From: Cyclobacteriaceae bacterium
Lineage (GTDB): Bacteria; Bacteroidota; Bacteroidia; Cytophagales; Cyclobacteriaceae
Direction of reading: 5' to 3'
Length of the DNA: 43,150 nt
Assembly: GCA_016787755.1 (NCBI GenBank)
Contig: JAEUUA010000007.1
Span: forward strand, 1 to 43,150
Positions 1 through 8,969 of the stretch are shown here, one piece after another (position 1 is the stretch's first letter; every line of letters starts with the position of its first letter). Under the pieces are notes generated by a model that did no database searches, had not been told where the DNA came from, and saw nothing but the letters and a program-made list of their open reading frames with translations. The position numbers and the translations under genes were made by a program.

Positions 1-244
1 GCGTATTGCTTTTCGAAAAGGAAGAACCTCTGCTATTTCAGCCACGGCCAGGAAGTTAGCGGTAATCATCTGGAATATGATCACCAAGAAGGTTCCCTAC
101 AAGACCGACACCCAATACGAGTTCCTAGACCAAAAAAGAAAAAGGAAAGTACTGGAAATGAAAAAGCTAATTCATAAGTTTGATATCACACCTGACGACC
201 TCGGATTGCAGTTGAATATCAACAACTTGTGAAACGTTAGTCAG
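1..244 (+). mobile_element. Right end of an IS110-family insertion sequence
   Basis: The first ~240 bases hold the 3' end of an IS110-like transposase and a very short tail after its stop, then reading passes straight into the middle of an MFS transporter gene. In the IS110 group the non-coding end that encodes the bridge RNA lies upstream of the transposase, and the downstream end is short. The arrangement here fits that group rather than IS1111. These elements lack conventional terminal inverted repeats, so the exact end cannot be fixed. It lies between the stop at 230-232 and about 245, where transporter homology resumes. The left end is outside the window. Confidence 0.6.
2..232 (+). CDS. 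IS110-family transposase, C-terminal fragment
   Basis: An open frame enters from the left edge and stops at TGA 230-232, giving 76 residues. The fragment contains a stretch like [18 protein letters not shown] followed by a basic, lysine-rich tail. This matches the end of the Transposase_20 (IS116/IS110/IS902) domain, where the helical region near the catalytic serine precedes a variable tail. IS110 enzymes are DEDD recombinases guided by a bridge RNA. The N-terminal RuvC-like half is outside the window, so activity cannot be judged. The identification rests on recognition of the tail only. Confidence 0.65.
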   Translation, partial: RIAFRKGRTSAISATARKLAVIIWNMITKKVPYKTDTQYEFLDQKRKRKVLEMKKLIHKFDITPDDLGLQLNINNL

Positions 245-1124
245 AAGTTTTACAACGGGAGCAGCATATATTGCCGATATCAGCACTCCTGAAAAGCGTG
301 GACAAAATTTTGGAATGATTGGTGCTGCGTTTGGTCTTGGCTTTATAATCGGGCCGGCAATCGGAGGCTTACTTGGATCATTCGGGCCACGCGTTCCTTT
401 TCTTGTAGCAGCTGGCCTGAGTTTGCTCAATTGGTTATATGGTTTTTTCATTTTACCAGAGTCGTTAACACCAGCAAACAGAAGAGCATTTGATTGGAAG
501 CGAGCAAACCCAGTGGGTTCTTTACTCAATTTAAAACGATACCCCATTGTACTTGGTCTCGTTGCCTCATTGGTTTTAATTTATATTGCCGCTCATGCGG
601 TGCAAAGCAATTGGGCTTATTATACCATTGAGAAATTTAAATGGGAGCCGGCTATGATCGGAGCATCACTCGCAGCAGTGGGGCTGTTGATTGCTATTGT
701 GCAAGGCGGTTTAATACGAATTATTATTCCTGCCTGGGGGCAGAAGAATTCACTTTATGTAGGTCTTGCGCTTTATAGTCTTGGCTTTTTTCTTTTTGCT
801 ATTGCTACAGAAGGCTGGATGATGTTTGCATTTTTGATTCCTTATTGTTTGGGAGGTATTGCTGGCCCCGCAATACAAGGAATTATTTCAACTCAAGTTC
901 CTCCAAATGAACAAGGCGAACTGCAGGGAGCTTTAACAAGCTTAATGAGTGCTACTTCCATCGTTGGCCCTTTGTTAATGACACAATTATTTGGCGCCTT
1001 TACAGGGGAAACAACAACTTATTATTTTCCAGGCGCTCCTATGGTAATGGGTGGACTGCTGACCCTACTAAGTTTAGTTTTGGCAATGCGGGCCCTTGCA
1101 AACTTTACGAGCCCAAAGATTTAA
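243..1124 (+). pseudogene. TetA-like MFS drug efflux transporter, N-terminally truncated
   Basis: The frame ending at 1124 reads back without a stop to about 240, well upstream of its first ATG (315). It contains the conserved [12 protein letters not shown] segment at about 264-299, then [16 protein letters not shown], and later [11 protein letters not shown] near the C-terminus. These are characteristic of the TCR/Tet group of 12-helix major facilitator efflux pumps, proton antiporters of the inner membrane. Full-length members have about 400 residues; roughly the first 100 (helices 1-3) are absent because IS110 sequence replaces them. The remnant is otherwise undamaged, which suggests a recent event. 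A shortened product from ATG 315 would begin inside helix 4 and is unlikely to transport. The substrate is unknown; tetracycline resistance should not be assumed. Confidence 0.75.
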
Positions 1125-1711
1125 AGTGCGACAACTAATTTCTTGTAAATCTCGAGACAAACCCAGGCATCGGTTGCTGCATAGCTAATTTGCTTTTCAT
1201 TTAACGTTTCAGCTTCCCAGTTACTGGTTTGTGCACTTTTTGAAATCCGAAATCCTAACAGAAGAGCAGTTAATTTTTTTACGCTTTCGACCTGAAGGCC
1301 GGCTTGTTTACTCATTTCCGCCAGTTCAACAAATCCGGCTGGCGTGTAATGTTTTAATTTTTGTAAACCTTTTATATCATCGCGCAAAGCTACTCCGGCT
1401 TTTAACATTTTTTCATTTTCTAAGAAGGTAATGATAGAACTGTGCATACCGGTTTGTTTAAGTCGGATCAGAAATACCGAATCGGGCAAGGCGATTTGCA
1501 TAAGCGATACATGGTTATGCTGACCTCTAACAAATACCGGTTTGGTTTCGGTATCGAAACCGACTATGGAGTGTTTATTGATTTCGGCAAAGACTCGTGG
1601 TAAGTTTTTCTCCTCGGAGACTACTACAACCTTTCTTTCAAAGGCGCCCAGTGGAAGTTCGTTAATCTCCTCGTGGGTTATGGTTACGCGTTGATTATTC
1701 TTTTGGGTCAT
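1121..1711 (-). CDS. RNase D-like 3'-5' exonuclease domain protein
   Basis: This 196-residue protein is essentially a single DEDD-type 3'-5' exonuclease domain (DNA_pol_A_exo1). The visible motifs are GFDTET (D53, E55, motif I), [11 protein letters not shown] (D111/D112, motif II) and [13 protein letters not shown] (Y177, D181, the DEDDy motif III). It lacks the HRDC domains of RNase D, so it may trim RNA or DNA ends; the substrate cannot be inferred. Its ATG lies inside the end of the nhaC frame (17-base overlap), implying co-transcription and possibly translational coupling. Its stop overlaps the convergent MFS remnant by four bases. Confidence 0.85.
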   Translation of the reverse strand: MTQKNNQRVTITHEEINELPLGAFERKVVVVSEEKNLPRVFAEINKHSIVGFDTETKPVFVRGQHNHVSLMQIALPDSVFLIRLKQTGMHSSIITFLENEKMLKAGVALRDDIKGLQKLKHYTPAGFVELAEMSKQAGLQVESVKKLTALLLGFRISKSAQTSNWEAETLNEKQISYAATDAWVCLEIYKKLVVAL

Positions 1712-3143
1712 CCAGCCTGCGAATCTTAAAGTTTAAATAGGCTTGCAAAATAGTCATGAGTGGACTAATAATGCAGAAAAAAGTATACGGGGCGTAAACC
1801 ATAGTAGCCACACCCAGTACATTGGCCTGGGTAGCTCCGCAGGTATTCCATGGTATTAATACAGAAGTCACTGTTCCTGAATCTTCTAATGTTCGGCTTA
1901 GCACTTCAGGTTTTAATCCGCGTTTGCGATAGGTATCTGCATACATGCGACCAGGTACGGCAATGGCCATATACTGATCGGAGGCTGTGAAATTAAAGAA
2001 AATACACGTGGCCGCGGTAGAAGCAACAAGTGAACCTGTTGAGTGAGCAAATTTGATGATTTGCTCGGCAATTGCTTTTAGAAGTCCGCACGATTCCATT
2101 ACACCACCAAAAATCATAGCACAAAGAATTAGCCAGATCGTATTTAACATTCCACTCATCCCTTTCGCAGTAAGCAATTCGGTAATCATGGGGTCGCTGG
2201 TTTGGATGTTGATGGACGTAGTCATGGCATTCATCACAGCAATGAACGAGGCTTTTAAATAATCGCCCTTCACACCAGAAACTTGTTCAATGATTTGTGG
2301 TTGAAAGATAATAGCGGCAATGCCACCTAATAATGCTCCTATGAGAAGTGCCGGTAATGCAGGCACTTTTTTCACAATCATTACAATTACTAATATCGGC
2401 ACAATAAAGAGCAGCGGATTCAAACTGAATTTATCTTCAAGTGCTAATAGTACAGCCGAGCTATCCGCAGAGGCCTGATTGGTATCTAAGGTAAAACCCC
2501 AGATGAAAAAGATGATAAGCGTGATCCCCAAAGTTGGAAATGTAGTAAGCGCCATGTACTTAATGTGCGTAAATAAATCGGTGCCTGCCATGGCGGGGGC
2601 AAGATTAGTAGTATCTGAAAGGGGCGACATTTTATCACCAAAATAAGCGCCTGAAATAATGGCTCCGGCAATTACTCCTTCGCTAATATCCATGGCTTTG
2701 CCAATTCCTAAAAGGGCAATGCCTACTGTAGCCACCGTTGACCATGAACTTCCGGTTGCCACCGATACAATAGCACTGATCACACAAGCGGCTAACAAAA
2801 AGATAGTTGGGTTTAATATTTTAAGCCCGTAGTAAATCATGGAAGGAACTATGCCGCTAAGCAACCACGTACCTGAGAGTGATCCTATCGCTAGCAATAT
2901 CAGCATCGCTGCCATAGCAGAGCTAATACTTTTTACAATGCTGCCTTCAATCTCTTCCCACGTATAGCCAAGTTTGAACGAGATAACCCCGGCTATGCCC
3001 GAGGCAAGCAACAAGGCAATTTGATTAGGTCCAGTGATAGCATCTGAACCCAATACCAGCACATTGAGGGTAAGCAGAGCAATTAATACTGCAATTGGAA
3101 TAAGTGCCAGTAAGAGAGTAGGTTGCTTCTTAGTCAGATCCAT
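1695..3143 (-). CDS. nhaC: Na+/H+ antiporter NhaC family
   Basis: A 482-residue polytopic inner-membrane protein with about 11-12 hydrophobic segments. The family hallmark, GAYFGDKMSPLSDTTNLAP, lies about a third of the way along, and a second conserved region near the C-terminus reads EDSGTVTSVLIPWNTCGA. NhaC proteins exchange external protons for internal sodium; some family members instead exchange malate and lactate, so the ion specificity is inferred from the family. The length is normal. The gene follows the saccharopine-dehydrogenase-like gene by 39 bases on the same strand and overlaps the exonuclease gene downstream. The start is ATG at 3143. Confidence 0.88.
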   Translation of the reverse strand: MDLTKKQPTLLLALIPIAVLIALLTLNVLVLGSDAITGPNQIALLLASGIAGVISFKLGYTWEEIEGSIVKSISSAMAAMLILLAIGSLSGTWLLSGIVPSMIYYGLKILNPTIFLLAACVISAIVSVATGSSWSTVATVGIALLGIGKAMDISEGVIAGAIISGAYFGDKMSPLSDTTNLAPAMAGTDLFTHIKYMALTTFPTLGITLIIFFIWGFTLDTNQASADSSAVLLALEDKFSLNPLLFIVPILVIVMIVKKVPALPALLIGALLGGIAAIIFQPQIIEQVSGVKGDYLKASFIAVMNAMTTSINIQTSDPMITELLTAKGMSGMLNTIWLILCAMIFGGVMESCGLLKAIAEQIIKFAHSTGSLVASTAATCIFFNFTASDQYMAIAVPGRMYADTYRKRGLKPEVLSRTLEDSGTVTSVLIPWNTCGATQANVLGVATMVYAPYTFFCIISPLMTILQAYLNFKIRRLDDPKE

Positions 3144-3182
3144 TAAGTCATGTTTAAAAATTCAAGGTATGAACCAAGACGA

Positions 3183-4307
3183 TTAGAAAGAAGAAGTTTT
3201 ATAAATAACCCCCCGCTCTTTTAGATAATCAACCACAAAGTTAAAATTCTCTTTTTCTTCACCCAGATATTCAGGGGGGCTAATTCCTTTACGGGTATAT
3301 TTTCCATCCAGTACCAGGTTGGCCACAGCGGTGCATGTGTACCCTGTTGTGCGTGCCATTGATAAATTTCCAGTAGTTCGGTCGGTGCGATCCAATAAAG
3401 CGTATTGCAATTTTTTATCCTGACCATTTTCTTCTCCGGCAATTCGAATTCGCATAACTGTAAATTCTTCTTCACCCGGTTTAAGTTTCCATTTAGGGAA
3501 AAGAAGTTTAGCGGTGAGATCCACCGGTTTCACTTTTACCCCATTTACATCAATCTCCTCGTAAGAAAAAAACCCAGATTCACGCAACACCCGTAAGTAT
3601 TCTGCACAGCCGGGATACCGTAACGTTTTTTCGATCATATCCGGAATATGGGCCATCGTTTTTATTAATGAACGCAACCCATCCGAATTCCACGACTCAA
3701 GGGTTCCCACTTCATTAAAGTGAACCAACTCGGTATCCGACAATGCTTCGCGCGTTACGATCTGGCCATGTTGAACATACCGAGCCGGACGAATATATTC
3801 CTGAATGACATCAATGGGCGAGAAGACGGCTTTGTATTCATAGGGCCACTCGCGCACCAATGGCAAGCCCCCCACCAGACACTCGTACGAATTGATTTTC
3901 ATTTTTTTGTTGTGATAACCCAGAATAATATTTCCCATGCCTGGGGCTACACCACAATCCATTACTACTGTTACATTATTCTTAAGGGCCAATTCATCTA
4001 GTAAAAAAGGATCTTCCGGAAAGAATGAAATATCCACCATGTTTTTACCGGCCTCAATTACGGTTTGGCACGTTTCAAAACCCATAAACCCGGGCACGGC
4101 ACCAATCACTAAATCGAAGGGACGCAGCAAGGATGAAAGGATTGTTTTGTTACCAATGTCTGCTTTTTGAGTTTGAATGCCCTGACTCTTAAGTTCTGAT
4201 AGTGCCTTTTCATTAATATCTACGGAAGTAACGTCATACTTCTTAGCTAAATCAATAGCCATCGATTTACCGACCAGTCCTGCGCCCAATACAATAATTT
4301 TTTTCAT
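3183..4307 (-). CDS. Saccharopine dehydrogenase family protein (Lys9-like)
   Basis: 374 residues with an N-terminal Rossmann dinucleotide-binding motif (GAGLVGKSMA, residues 8-17) and an acidic residue after beta-2 (VTSVDINE). A DCGVAPGMGNIILGY segment near residue 120 and the C-terminal region are typical of the Sacchrp_dh_NADP family. Relatives include saccharopine dehydrogenase, lysine dehydrogenase and carboxynorspermidine dehydrogenase, all acting on amino-acid-like secondary amines with NAD(P). Which reaction this one performs cannot be told from sequence. It is the first gene of a minus-strand operon with nhaC and the exonuclease, and it diverges from the DUF4442 gene. Confidence 0.8.
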   Translation of the reverse strand: MKKIIVLGAGLVGKSMAIDLAKKYDVTSVDINEKALSELKSQGIQTQKADIGNKTILSSLLRPFDLVIGAVPGFMGFETCQTVIEAGKNMVDISFFPEDPFLLDELALKNNVTVVMDCGVAPGMGNIILGYHNKKMKINSYECLVGGLPLVREWPYEYKAVFSPIDVIQEYIRPARYVQHGQIVTREALSDTELVHFNEVGTLESWNSDGLRSLIKTMAHIPDMIEKTLRYPGCAEYLRVLRESGFFSYEEIDVNGVKVKPVDLTAKLLFPKWKLKPGEEEFTVMRIRIAGEENGQDKKLQYALLDRTDRTTGNLSMARTTGYTCTAVANLVLDGKYTRKGISPPEYLGEEKENFNFVVDYLKERGVIYKTSSF

Positions 4308-4334
4308 GTTCTATTTCTGATTATTTATTCGTAC

Positions 4335-4366
4335 TTCGTGTTTCCGATAGTTGAGCATTAAATTTG
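4335..4366 (+). promoter_or_regulatory. Candidate Bacteroidetes-type promoter
   Basis: TAAATTTG at 4359-4366 is an exact match to the Bacteroidetes -7 consensus TAnnTTTG. A TTCG at 4335-4338, close to the -33 TTTG, lies 20 bases upstream. Transcription would begin near 4372, giving the DUF4442 gene (ATG 4400) a leader of about 28 bases. The same TTCG-N20-TAnnTTTG layout occurs before the phosphatase gene at 9.9 kb. Confidence 0.4.
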
Positions 4367-4399
4367 TAATTCGTCAATCCTACTTTGAAATTTAATACC

Positions 4400-4909
4400 A
4401 TGTTTGATCCCGCCAAAATACTTGAAAAAGCAAAACATTCAGCCTTTTATTTGAAAGTGCTGAATTGGTCTCTGAATCGAATGGTTCCGTTTAATAAACC
4501 GCATGGATTTCGCATTCTCAAGATCGAAGATTTCAAATTATCGGCACTTATGCCGTATAAAAGAAGGAATTTTAATCACATCCGCGGTTTGCATGCCTGC
4601 GGATTAGCCACCATTTCAGAATTCACAACCGGCTTTCTTTTGTTGAGTAGTTTAGATATGAAGAAATACCGCATGATTATGCAGCGGCTCGAAATGAATT
4701 ATCACTATCAAGGTAAAATGGATGCCGTGGCTGAGTTTGCCATTTCTAAGGAATGGCTTGAGGAAAAAATAATTCAGCCTTTACAAACCCAGGAAACTGT
4801 TGTTGTGCCTTGTGAGGTTAAGATTCATGATGTGAAGGGCAATCAACTTACCACGGGACTCGTGTTTTGGCAATTTAAAGAATGGGCCAAAGTAAAGACA
4901 AAAGCATAG
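4400..4909 (+). CDS. DUF4442 (hotdog-fold) domain protein
   Basis: A 169-residue protein matching DUF4442, a hotdog-fold family related to acyl-CoA thioesterases. The segment HIRGLHACGLATISEFTTGFLL corresponds to the thioesterase-like N...HGG..A...E helix. ATG 4400 was chosen over an in-frame TTG at 4385, because it gives a sensible N-terminus (MFDPAKILEKAK) and the extra five residues are not conserved-looking. It may hydrolyse or bind an acyl thioester, but no activity can be assigned. It heads a plus-strand cluster with an acyltransferase and a glycosyltransferase, so a role in acylated surface glycans or lipids is conceivable. Confidence 0.75.
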   Translation: MFDPAKILEKAKHSAFYLKVLNWSLNRMVPFNKPHGFRILKIEDFKLSALMPYKRRNFNHIRGLHACGLATISEFTTGFLLLSSLDMKKYRMIMQRLEMNYHYQGKMDAVAEFAISKEWLEEKIIQPLQTQETVVVPCEVKIHDVKGNQLTTGLVFWQFKEWAKVKTKA

Positions 4910-4927
4910 TCTCGAGATTAATTATTC

Positions 4928-5863
4928 TTGAAATTCTATATACATCATACCGCAGAATTAGGCTCGTTTAAAAAAACGCGCATAGTAAATTTCCTATTTA
5001 ATCACCCCACTCATTTACAACTTCAATCTGTTACGGGTTGGCATGTATTTGAGTATCGAGATAAGAAGACAGATAAAGTATGGGCTTGTATTTCGTTTCA
5101 TCTGAAAGCCGGTGAAGCACGGTGTCCTTTGCGTGCGCCTTTCGGGAGTATAGAGTTGTATAGAAAATTGGATGAAGATTATCTTGCTCAATTTATTATT
5201 CAAGTTGAAGAGCAGCTTGGTAAGCTTGGCGCAAAAAAGATTGTGATTCGAAATGCGCCTGAATTATACAATGAGGAGCAATCCAAGTTGTTAAAAAAGG
5301 CGCTCTTAAAATCAGAATTTGAATCTTCAGAAGAAGTTTCAAGTGTTATTCACCTGGATGGAAAACCATTCGAGAAAAAAATTAAGATTTCGGAACGACA
5401 AAAATTAAAGAAGGCTGCTAGCATGTTTCGCTTTACAAAAGTGAATAAATCTGAATTAATTGAATTATATAAATTCATAGCCACTTGCCGGAAAGAGAGG
5501 CAACAGTCCCTTTCTATGACGTTGATCGAATTAAAAAAATTAGTTACTGCCTTTCCGGACAGTGTATTATTTTTTAAGGTGGGAACGGTGGAGGAAACGA
5601 CTGCTGCCGCTATTGTTATCCGCGTTAGCAAAGAAGTGCTCTACACATTTTATTACGCGCATGCGAAAGCACACAACCGTATCAGTCCGGTGGTCTTTTT
5701 AATTTCAGGTATTTATGATTTTGCTGTGGAGCATAAATACAAGATGATCGATTTGGGTACTTCTATGATCGATAGGCAAATAAACAGATCCTTGCTTCAT
5801 TTTAAGAAAAGTATCGGTGGAGTTACTACTAGAAAATTAACGTTCACTAAGCTGCTTTTATGA
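4928..5863 (+). CDS. GNAT/FemAB-like acyltransferase
   Basis: 311 residues. The C-terminal half has the layout of a BioF2/FemAB-type GNAT fold: a strand-helix region around VLFFKVGTVEETTAAAIVIRV, then YYAHAKAHNRISPVVFLISGIYDFA, then a terminal MIDLGTS...NRSLLHFKKSIGG segment of the kind that closes the substrate pocket. Such enzymes transfer acyl or aminoacyl groups, often to peptidoglycan or surface polymers. The start is TTG 4928: an in-frame TAA lies at 4919-4921 and no ATG or GTG falls between. The end overlaps the next gene by ATGA (5860-5863), indicating translational coupling with the glycosyltransferase. The substrate is unknown. Confidence 0.65.
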   Translation: MKFYIHHTAELGSFKKTRIVNFLFNHPTHLQLQSVTGWHVFEYRDKKTDKVWACISFHLKAGEARCPLRAPFGSIELYRKLDEDYLAQFIIQVEEQLGKLGAKKIVIRNAPELYNEEQSKLLKKALLKSEFESSEEVSSVIHLDGKPFEKKIKISERQKLKKAASMFRFTKVNKSELIELYKFIATCRKERQQSLSMTLIELKKLVTAFPDSVLFFKVGTVEETTAAAIVIRVSKEVLYTFYYAHAKAHNRISPVVFLISGIYDFAVEHKYKMIDLGTSMIDRQINRSLLHFKKSIGGVTTRKLTFTKLLL

Positions 5864-6714
5864 ACTCCCCGGTCGTAACCATTATCTGCATTTGTTATAA
5901 CCAGGCAAAGTTTGTAGAACAAGCCTTGGACTCTGTAATTGGTCAAACCTATAAATCCATTGAGCTACTAGTAATAGATGATGGTAGCACCGATGGCAGT
6001 GTTAAAATAATTAAGAACTGGATTTCGAAACATCCTGAAACCACATTGTTGATGAACCCAACTAACGTGGGTTATTGCAAAACGTTCAATAAAGCGTTTG
6101 GCATTTCAACAGGTTCATACTGTATCGATTTAGCTGCTGATGATATTTTGCTGCCAGGTCGGGTGCAGGAAGGATTAAAATCATTGACTGAAGCTGGTAC
6201 TGAGTATGGAGTTACATTCTCAGATGCAGAGCATGTGGATGAACGGGGAAATTTAATTCGTCTGCATTCACACAAGTACCCACACAAAACAATTCCTAAT
6301 GGAGATATTTATTGCAGTGTGATTGATCGTTATTTTATCTGCTCACCCACCATGATGTTTCGCAGAGAAGTAGTTGAGTATTTAAATGGCTACGATGAAT
6401 CGCTAGCATTTGAAGACTTTGATTTTTGGGTACGAGCATCAAGAAAATTCAAATTTATCTATTCACCAGCAGTTTTGCTGAAGAAACGTTCAGTTTCTGA
6501 TTCAATGTCTAAGAGTCAGTTTAAACGCTCAGGCGCACAGCGTTGGTCTACGTATAAAGTCTGTGAAAAAATAAAAGAACTTAACAGGGTCCCTGAGGAG
6601 AATGATGCCTTAAAGCGAAGGCTGAGGTATGAATTAAAATTATCGCTTCGTATGATTGATTTAAAATTAGCAGGAGCCTATTTAAGGTTGTTGCTCGAAT
6701 TAAAACAATCTTGA
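5860..6714 (+). CDS. Family 2 glycosyltransferase
   Basis: 284 residues with a GT-A fold. It shows IICICYNQAKFVEQALDSV at the N-terminus, VIDDGSTDGS (residues 39-47) for nucleotide binding, an LAADD (91-95) DxD-type metal site and FEDFDFWVRAS near the acceptor-binding region. GT2 enzymes move a sugar from an activated nucleotide donor to a glycan or lipid in the cytoplasm. No membrane segment is evident. It is the last gene of the 4.4-6.7 kb cluster and overlaps the acyltransferase stop by four bases, so the two probably act on the same product. Donor and acceptor are unknown. Confidence 0.85.
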   Translation: MNSPVVTIICICYNQAKFVEQALDSVIGQTYKSIELLVIDDGSTDGSVKIIKNWISKHPETTLLMNPTNVGYCKTFNKAFGISTGSYCIDLAADDILLPGRVQEGLKSLTEAGTEYGVTFSDAEHVDERGNLIRLHSHKYPHKTIPNGDIYCSVIDRYFICSPTMMFRREVVEYLNGYDESLAFEDFDFWVRASRKFKFIYSPAVLLKKRSVSDSMSKSQFKRSGAQRWSTYKVCEKIKELNRVPEENDALKRRLRYELKLSLRMIDLKLAGAYLRLLLELKQS

Positions 6715-6718
6715 TTTT

Positions 6719-6778
6719 AACCGTAATGGCGCAAAGTCGCAATGAAAAACACGTAGCGCCTTCGCGGCATAGTGGTAA
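6719..6778. repeat. Imperfect palindromic intergenic element, type A
   Basis: This spacer between the convergent glycosyltransferase and rsgA genes is an imperfect inverted repeat. The left arm, from ACCGTAATGGCGCAAAGTCGC, matches the reverse complement of the right arm at about 15 of 21 positions across a short A-rich loop. Sequences of this 'gcaaagtcgc ... gcgccttcgcgg' style recur between genes in many Bacteroidetes; that statement is from memory. Here it could also end both convergent transcripts. Confidence 0.5.
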
Positions 6779-6783
6779 TTTTC

Positions 6784-7701
6784 TTACTTCCTATTGTCCT
6801 CACCCAACACCATACTGAGGTAACTATCATATCGGCTTGGCGCAATTTGATTTTTTACGAATGCATCTTTCACAGCGCACTTTGGCTCGTTGATGTGTAG
6901 ACACCGGGCACCAAATTTACAGTCTAGTCGTACCTCACGCATTTCAGGAAAGTAGTCAGAAATTTCTTGCTGCTCCATATCCACTAATCCCCACTCTTTT
7001 ATTCCAGGAGTATCAATGATAAAAGTAGTTGGGTTCACCTGTAACATTTCGGCAAACGTTGTAGTGTGAGTTCCTTTTTCCGAATAGCCTGAGATGGCGC
7101 CTATACTTTGCTTGAAGTCTGGTGATAATCTATTAAGCAACGTTGATTTACCAACCCCTGAATGACCTGCAATCAAGGTAACTTTGTTCGCTAAGATATT
7201 TTCAACTATTGTGAGACTCTCGTTATGCTGTGCGGAGATGGCAAGCGCATTTACCCCAATGGATTGATACAAATGAATGATTGACTCTTGTTCTTCAATT
7301 TCTTGAGTGCTCAACAGATCTTTTTTATTGAAGAGAACACATTGTGGAATTCGAAAGGACTCAGCTGAAACCAGTACACGATCTATAAAACCTAATGAAG
7401 TGCGTGGTTGTTTTAAAGTAGCCATAACTAACATTTGATCAATGTTGGCAGCCAGTACGCTTGCATGACCAGTCCTTTTTACTGACTGGCGCAACATATG
7501 ATTATGGCGGGGAAGAATTTTGTAAATGACTCCTTCCTTATTCTCAAGATCAAACTCAACACGATCTCCCACGGCAATGGGGTTGCTTTCTTTGTACTCT
7601 TCAAGTCTTAGCTTTCCGCGCACGCGACACGTATATTTTTTATGATCCTCACCGGTAACTTCGTACCACGAGCCAGTAGATCTTAATACGCGACCAATCA
7701 T
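6784..7701 (-). CDS. rsgA: Ribosome small-subunit-dependent GTPase RsgA
   Basis: 305 residues with a circularly permuted GTPase order: G4 NKKD (125-128) comes before G1 GHSGVGKST (179-187) and G3 DTPG (230-233). An OB-fold domain precedes the GTPase. A zinc knuckle follows, with ligands C261, C267, H269 and C275. RsgA checks and matures the 30S ribosomal subunit late in assembly. All expected residues are present and the length is normal. Its ATG overlaps the waaA stop by four bases, so the pair is probably translated together. Confidence 0.95.
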   Translation of the reverse strand: MIGRVLRSTGSWYEVTGEDHKKYTCRVRGKLRLEEYKESNPIAVGDRVEFDLENKEGVIYKILPRHNHMLRQSVKRTGHASVLAANIDQMLVMATLKQPRTSLGFIDRVLVSAESFRIPQCVLFNKKDLLSTQEIEEQESIIHLYQSIGVNALAISAQHNESLTIVENILANKVTLIAGHSGVGKSTLLNRLSPDFKQSIGAISGYSEKGTHTTTFAEMLQVNPTTFIIDTPGIKEWGLVDMEQQEISDYFPEMREVRLDCKFGARCLHINEPKCAVKDAFVKNQIAPSRYDSYLSMVLGEDNRK

Positions 7702-8942
7702 GCCGGAAGCAGGTTGTTGCAGTACTTCATAATTTTTTCAGTAGCACCCAGATTTTCATTCACATATGACTTTGTTACTTCACAGGCTAACAGAAAGTTT
7801 TCAGGCCGGCTTATCATCATTTCGTATGTCGTTTTTAGTTCTGAGTAATCGGCTATCGAAAATGCTCCCCCTCGCATAATGAGTTCATTAGCTTCTTGAA
7901 ATTTATGATAATTCTGATTTCCGAAAAAGATGGGAATACCATAACAAGCTGCCTCAAGAATGTTGTGCAGCCCTTTTCCAAACGCACCGCCTACATAGGC
8001 AAACTCGCCATAGCGGTATAAACTTGAAAGCATACCCATATTATCGATGATTAGGACATCATACGAATTTAAATGTTGCCCTGATTTTGAAAACCGAACA
8101 CTCTTAACACTAATCGAAACTTCGATTTCCCGTAAAAATTTCTCACTGATTTCGTGCGGAGCAAGAATAAATTTCAATAAATTTTTATTCTCATTGATGA
8201 ACGGAGCAAGCACTTCAAGGTCTTCGGGCCATAGGCTCCCCACCACAAAAACTTTGTCATCACCCTTAAATTGCTGAGCAAGTGAAATATCTATTGCGCT
8301 TGTTGTTATATCATGTACCCGGTCAAAACGAGTATCGCCTACCAAAGAGCTGTTGTTAATTCCAATTTGCCTGAGCAACTCAATGGACTGAGTCGTTTGA
8401 ACAAAAAAATGATCGAAGTTTCTAAGTATTCTTCTAAAGAAAGAGCCATACCATTTAAAAAAAGCCTGTTCTGGTCTGAAAATGCACGAAGCAGATATCA
8501 ATGGAATCGATTTGTGCTTCAACTCAGCCGAATAAAAATACCAGAACTCGTATTTGACAAAAATGGCAACGGTTGGTTTAGTGATTTCAACAAAGCGCTT
8601 TGCGTTGTGCGCGGTGTCCCACGGTAAGTAGAAAATATAATCAACGCCCGTATAATTCTTTCTTACTTCATACCCCGATGGTGAAAAGAACGTGAGCAGT
8701 AATTTATAGGTAGGATATTGTTTTCTAAATCCCTCCATAATGGGTCGACCTTGTTCAAACTCGCCTAGTGAAGCGCAATGCACCCAGATAACCGGCTGAG
8801 AATTTCCAGCGAAAGCGGTTTCCAGTTTTTTAAAAATCACTTTTCGCCCATTTACGAAGAGTTTGGCTTTATCATGAAACAAAGCGGCTAGAGAGTAAAG
8901 TAAGCGGATAAAGAAAATGGATATGGTATATAAAAATTTCAA
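7698..8942 (-). CDS. waaA: 3-deoxy-D-manno-octulosonic acid (Kdo) transferase
   Basis: 414 residues with an N-terminal membrane anchor (hydrophobic residues ~4-22) and a GT-B glycosyltransferase body (GT30). The motif WVHCASLGEFEQGRPI near residue 54 holds the conserved glutamate of the family. The C-terminal half has the donor-site region YVGGAFGKGLHNILEAACYG. WaaA adds Kdo to lipid A precursors at the inner face of the inner membrane during lipopolysaccharide synthesis. The start is TTG 8942: no ATG occurs before the conserved region, and this start includes the full anchor. It overlaps rsgA downstream by four bases. Confidence 0.92.
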   Translation of the reverse strand: MKFLYTISIFFIRLLYSLAALFHDKAKLFVNGRKVIFKKLETAFAGNSQPVIWVHCASLGEFEQGRPIMEGFRKQYPTYKLLLTFFSPSGYEVRKNYTGVDYIFYLPWDTAHNAKRFVEITKPTVAIFVKYEFWYFYSAELKHKSIPLISASCIFRPEQAFFKWYGSFFRRILRNFDHFFVQTTQSIELLRQIGINNSSLVGDTRFDRVHDITTSAIDISLAQQFKGDDKVFVVGSLWPEDLEVLAPFINENKNLLKFILAPHEISEKFLREIEVSISVKSVRFSKSGQHLNSYDVLIIDNMGMLSSLYRYGEFAYVGGAFGKGLHNILEAACYGIPIFFGNQNYHKFQEANELIMRGGAFSIADYSELKTTYEMMISRPENFLLACEVTKSYVNENLGATEKIMKYCNNLLPA

Positions 8943-8969
8943 GTTTGTTCTTTAGTTAGCGATAGATTG

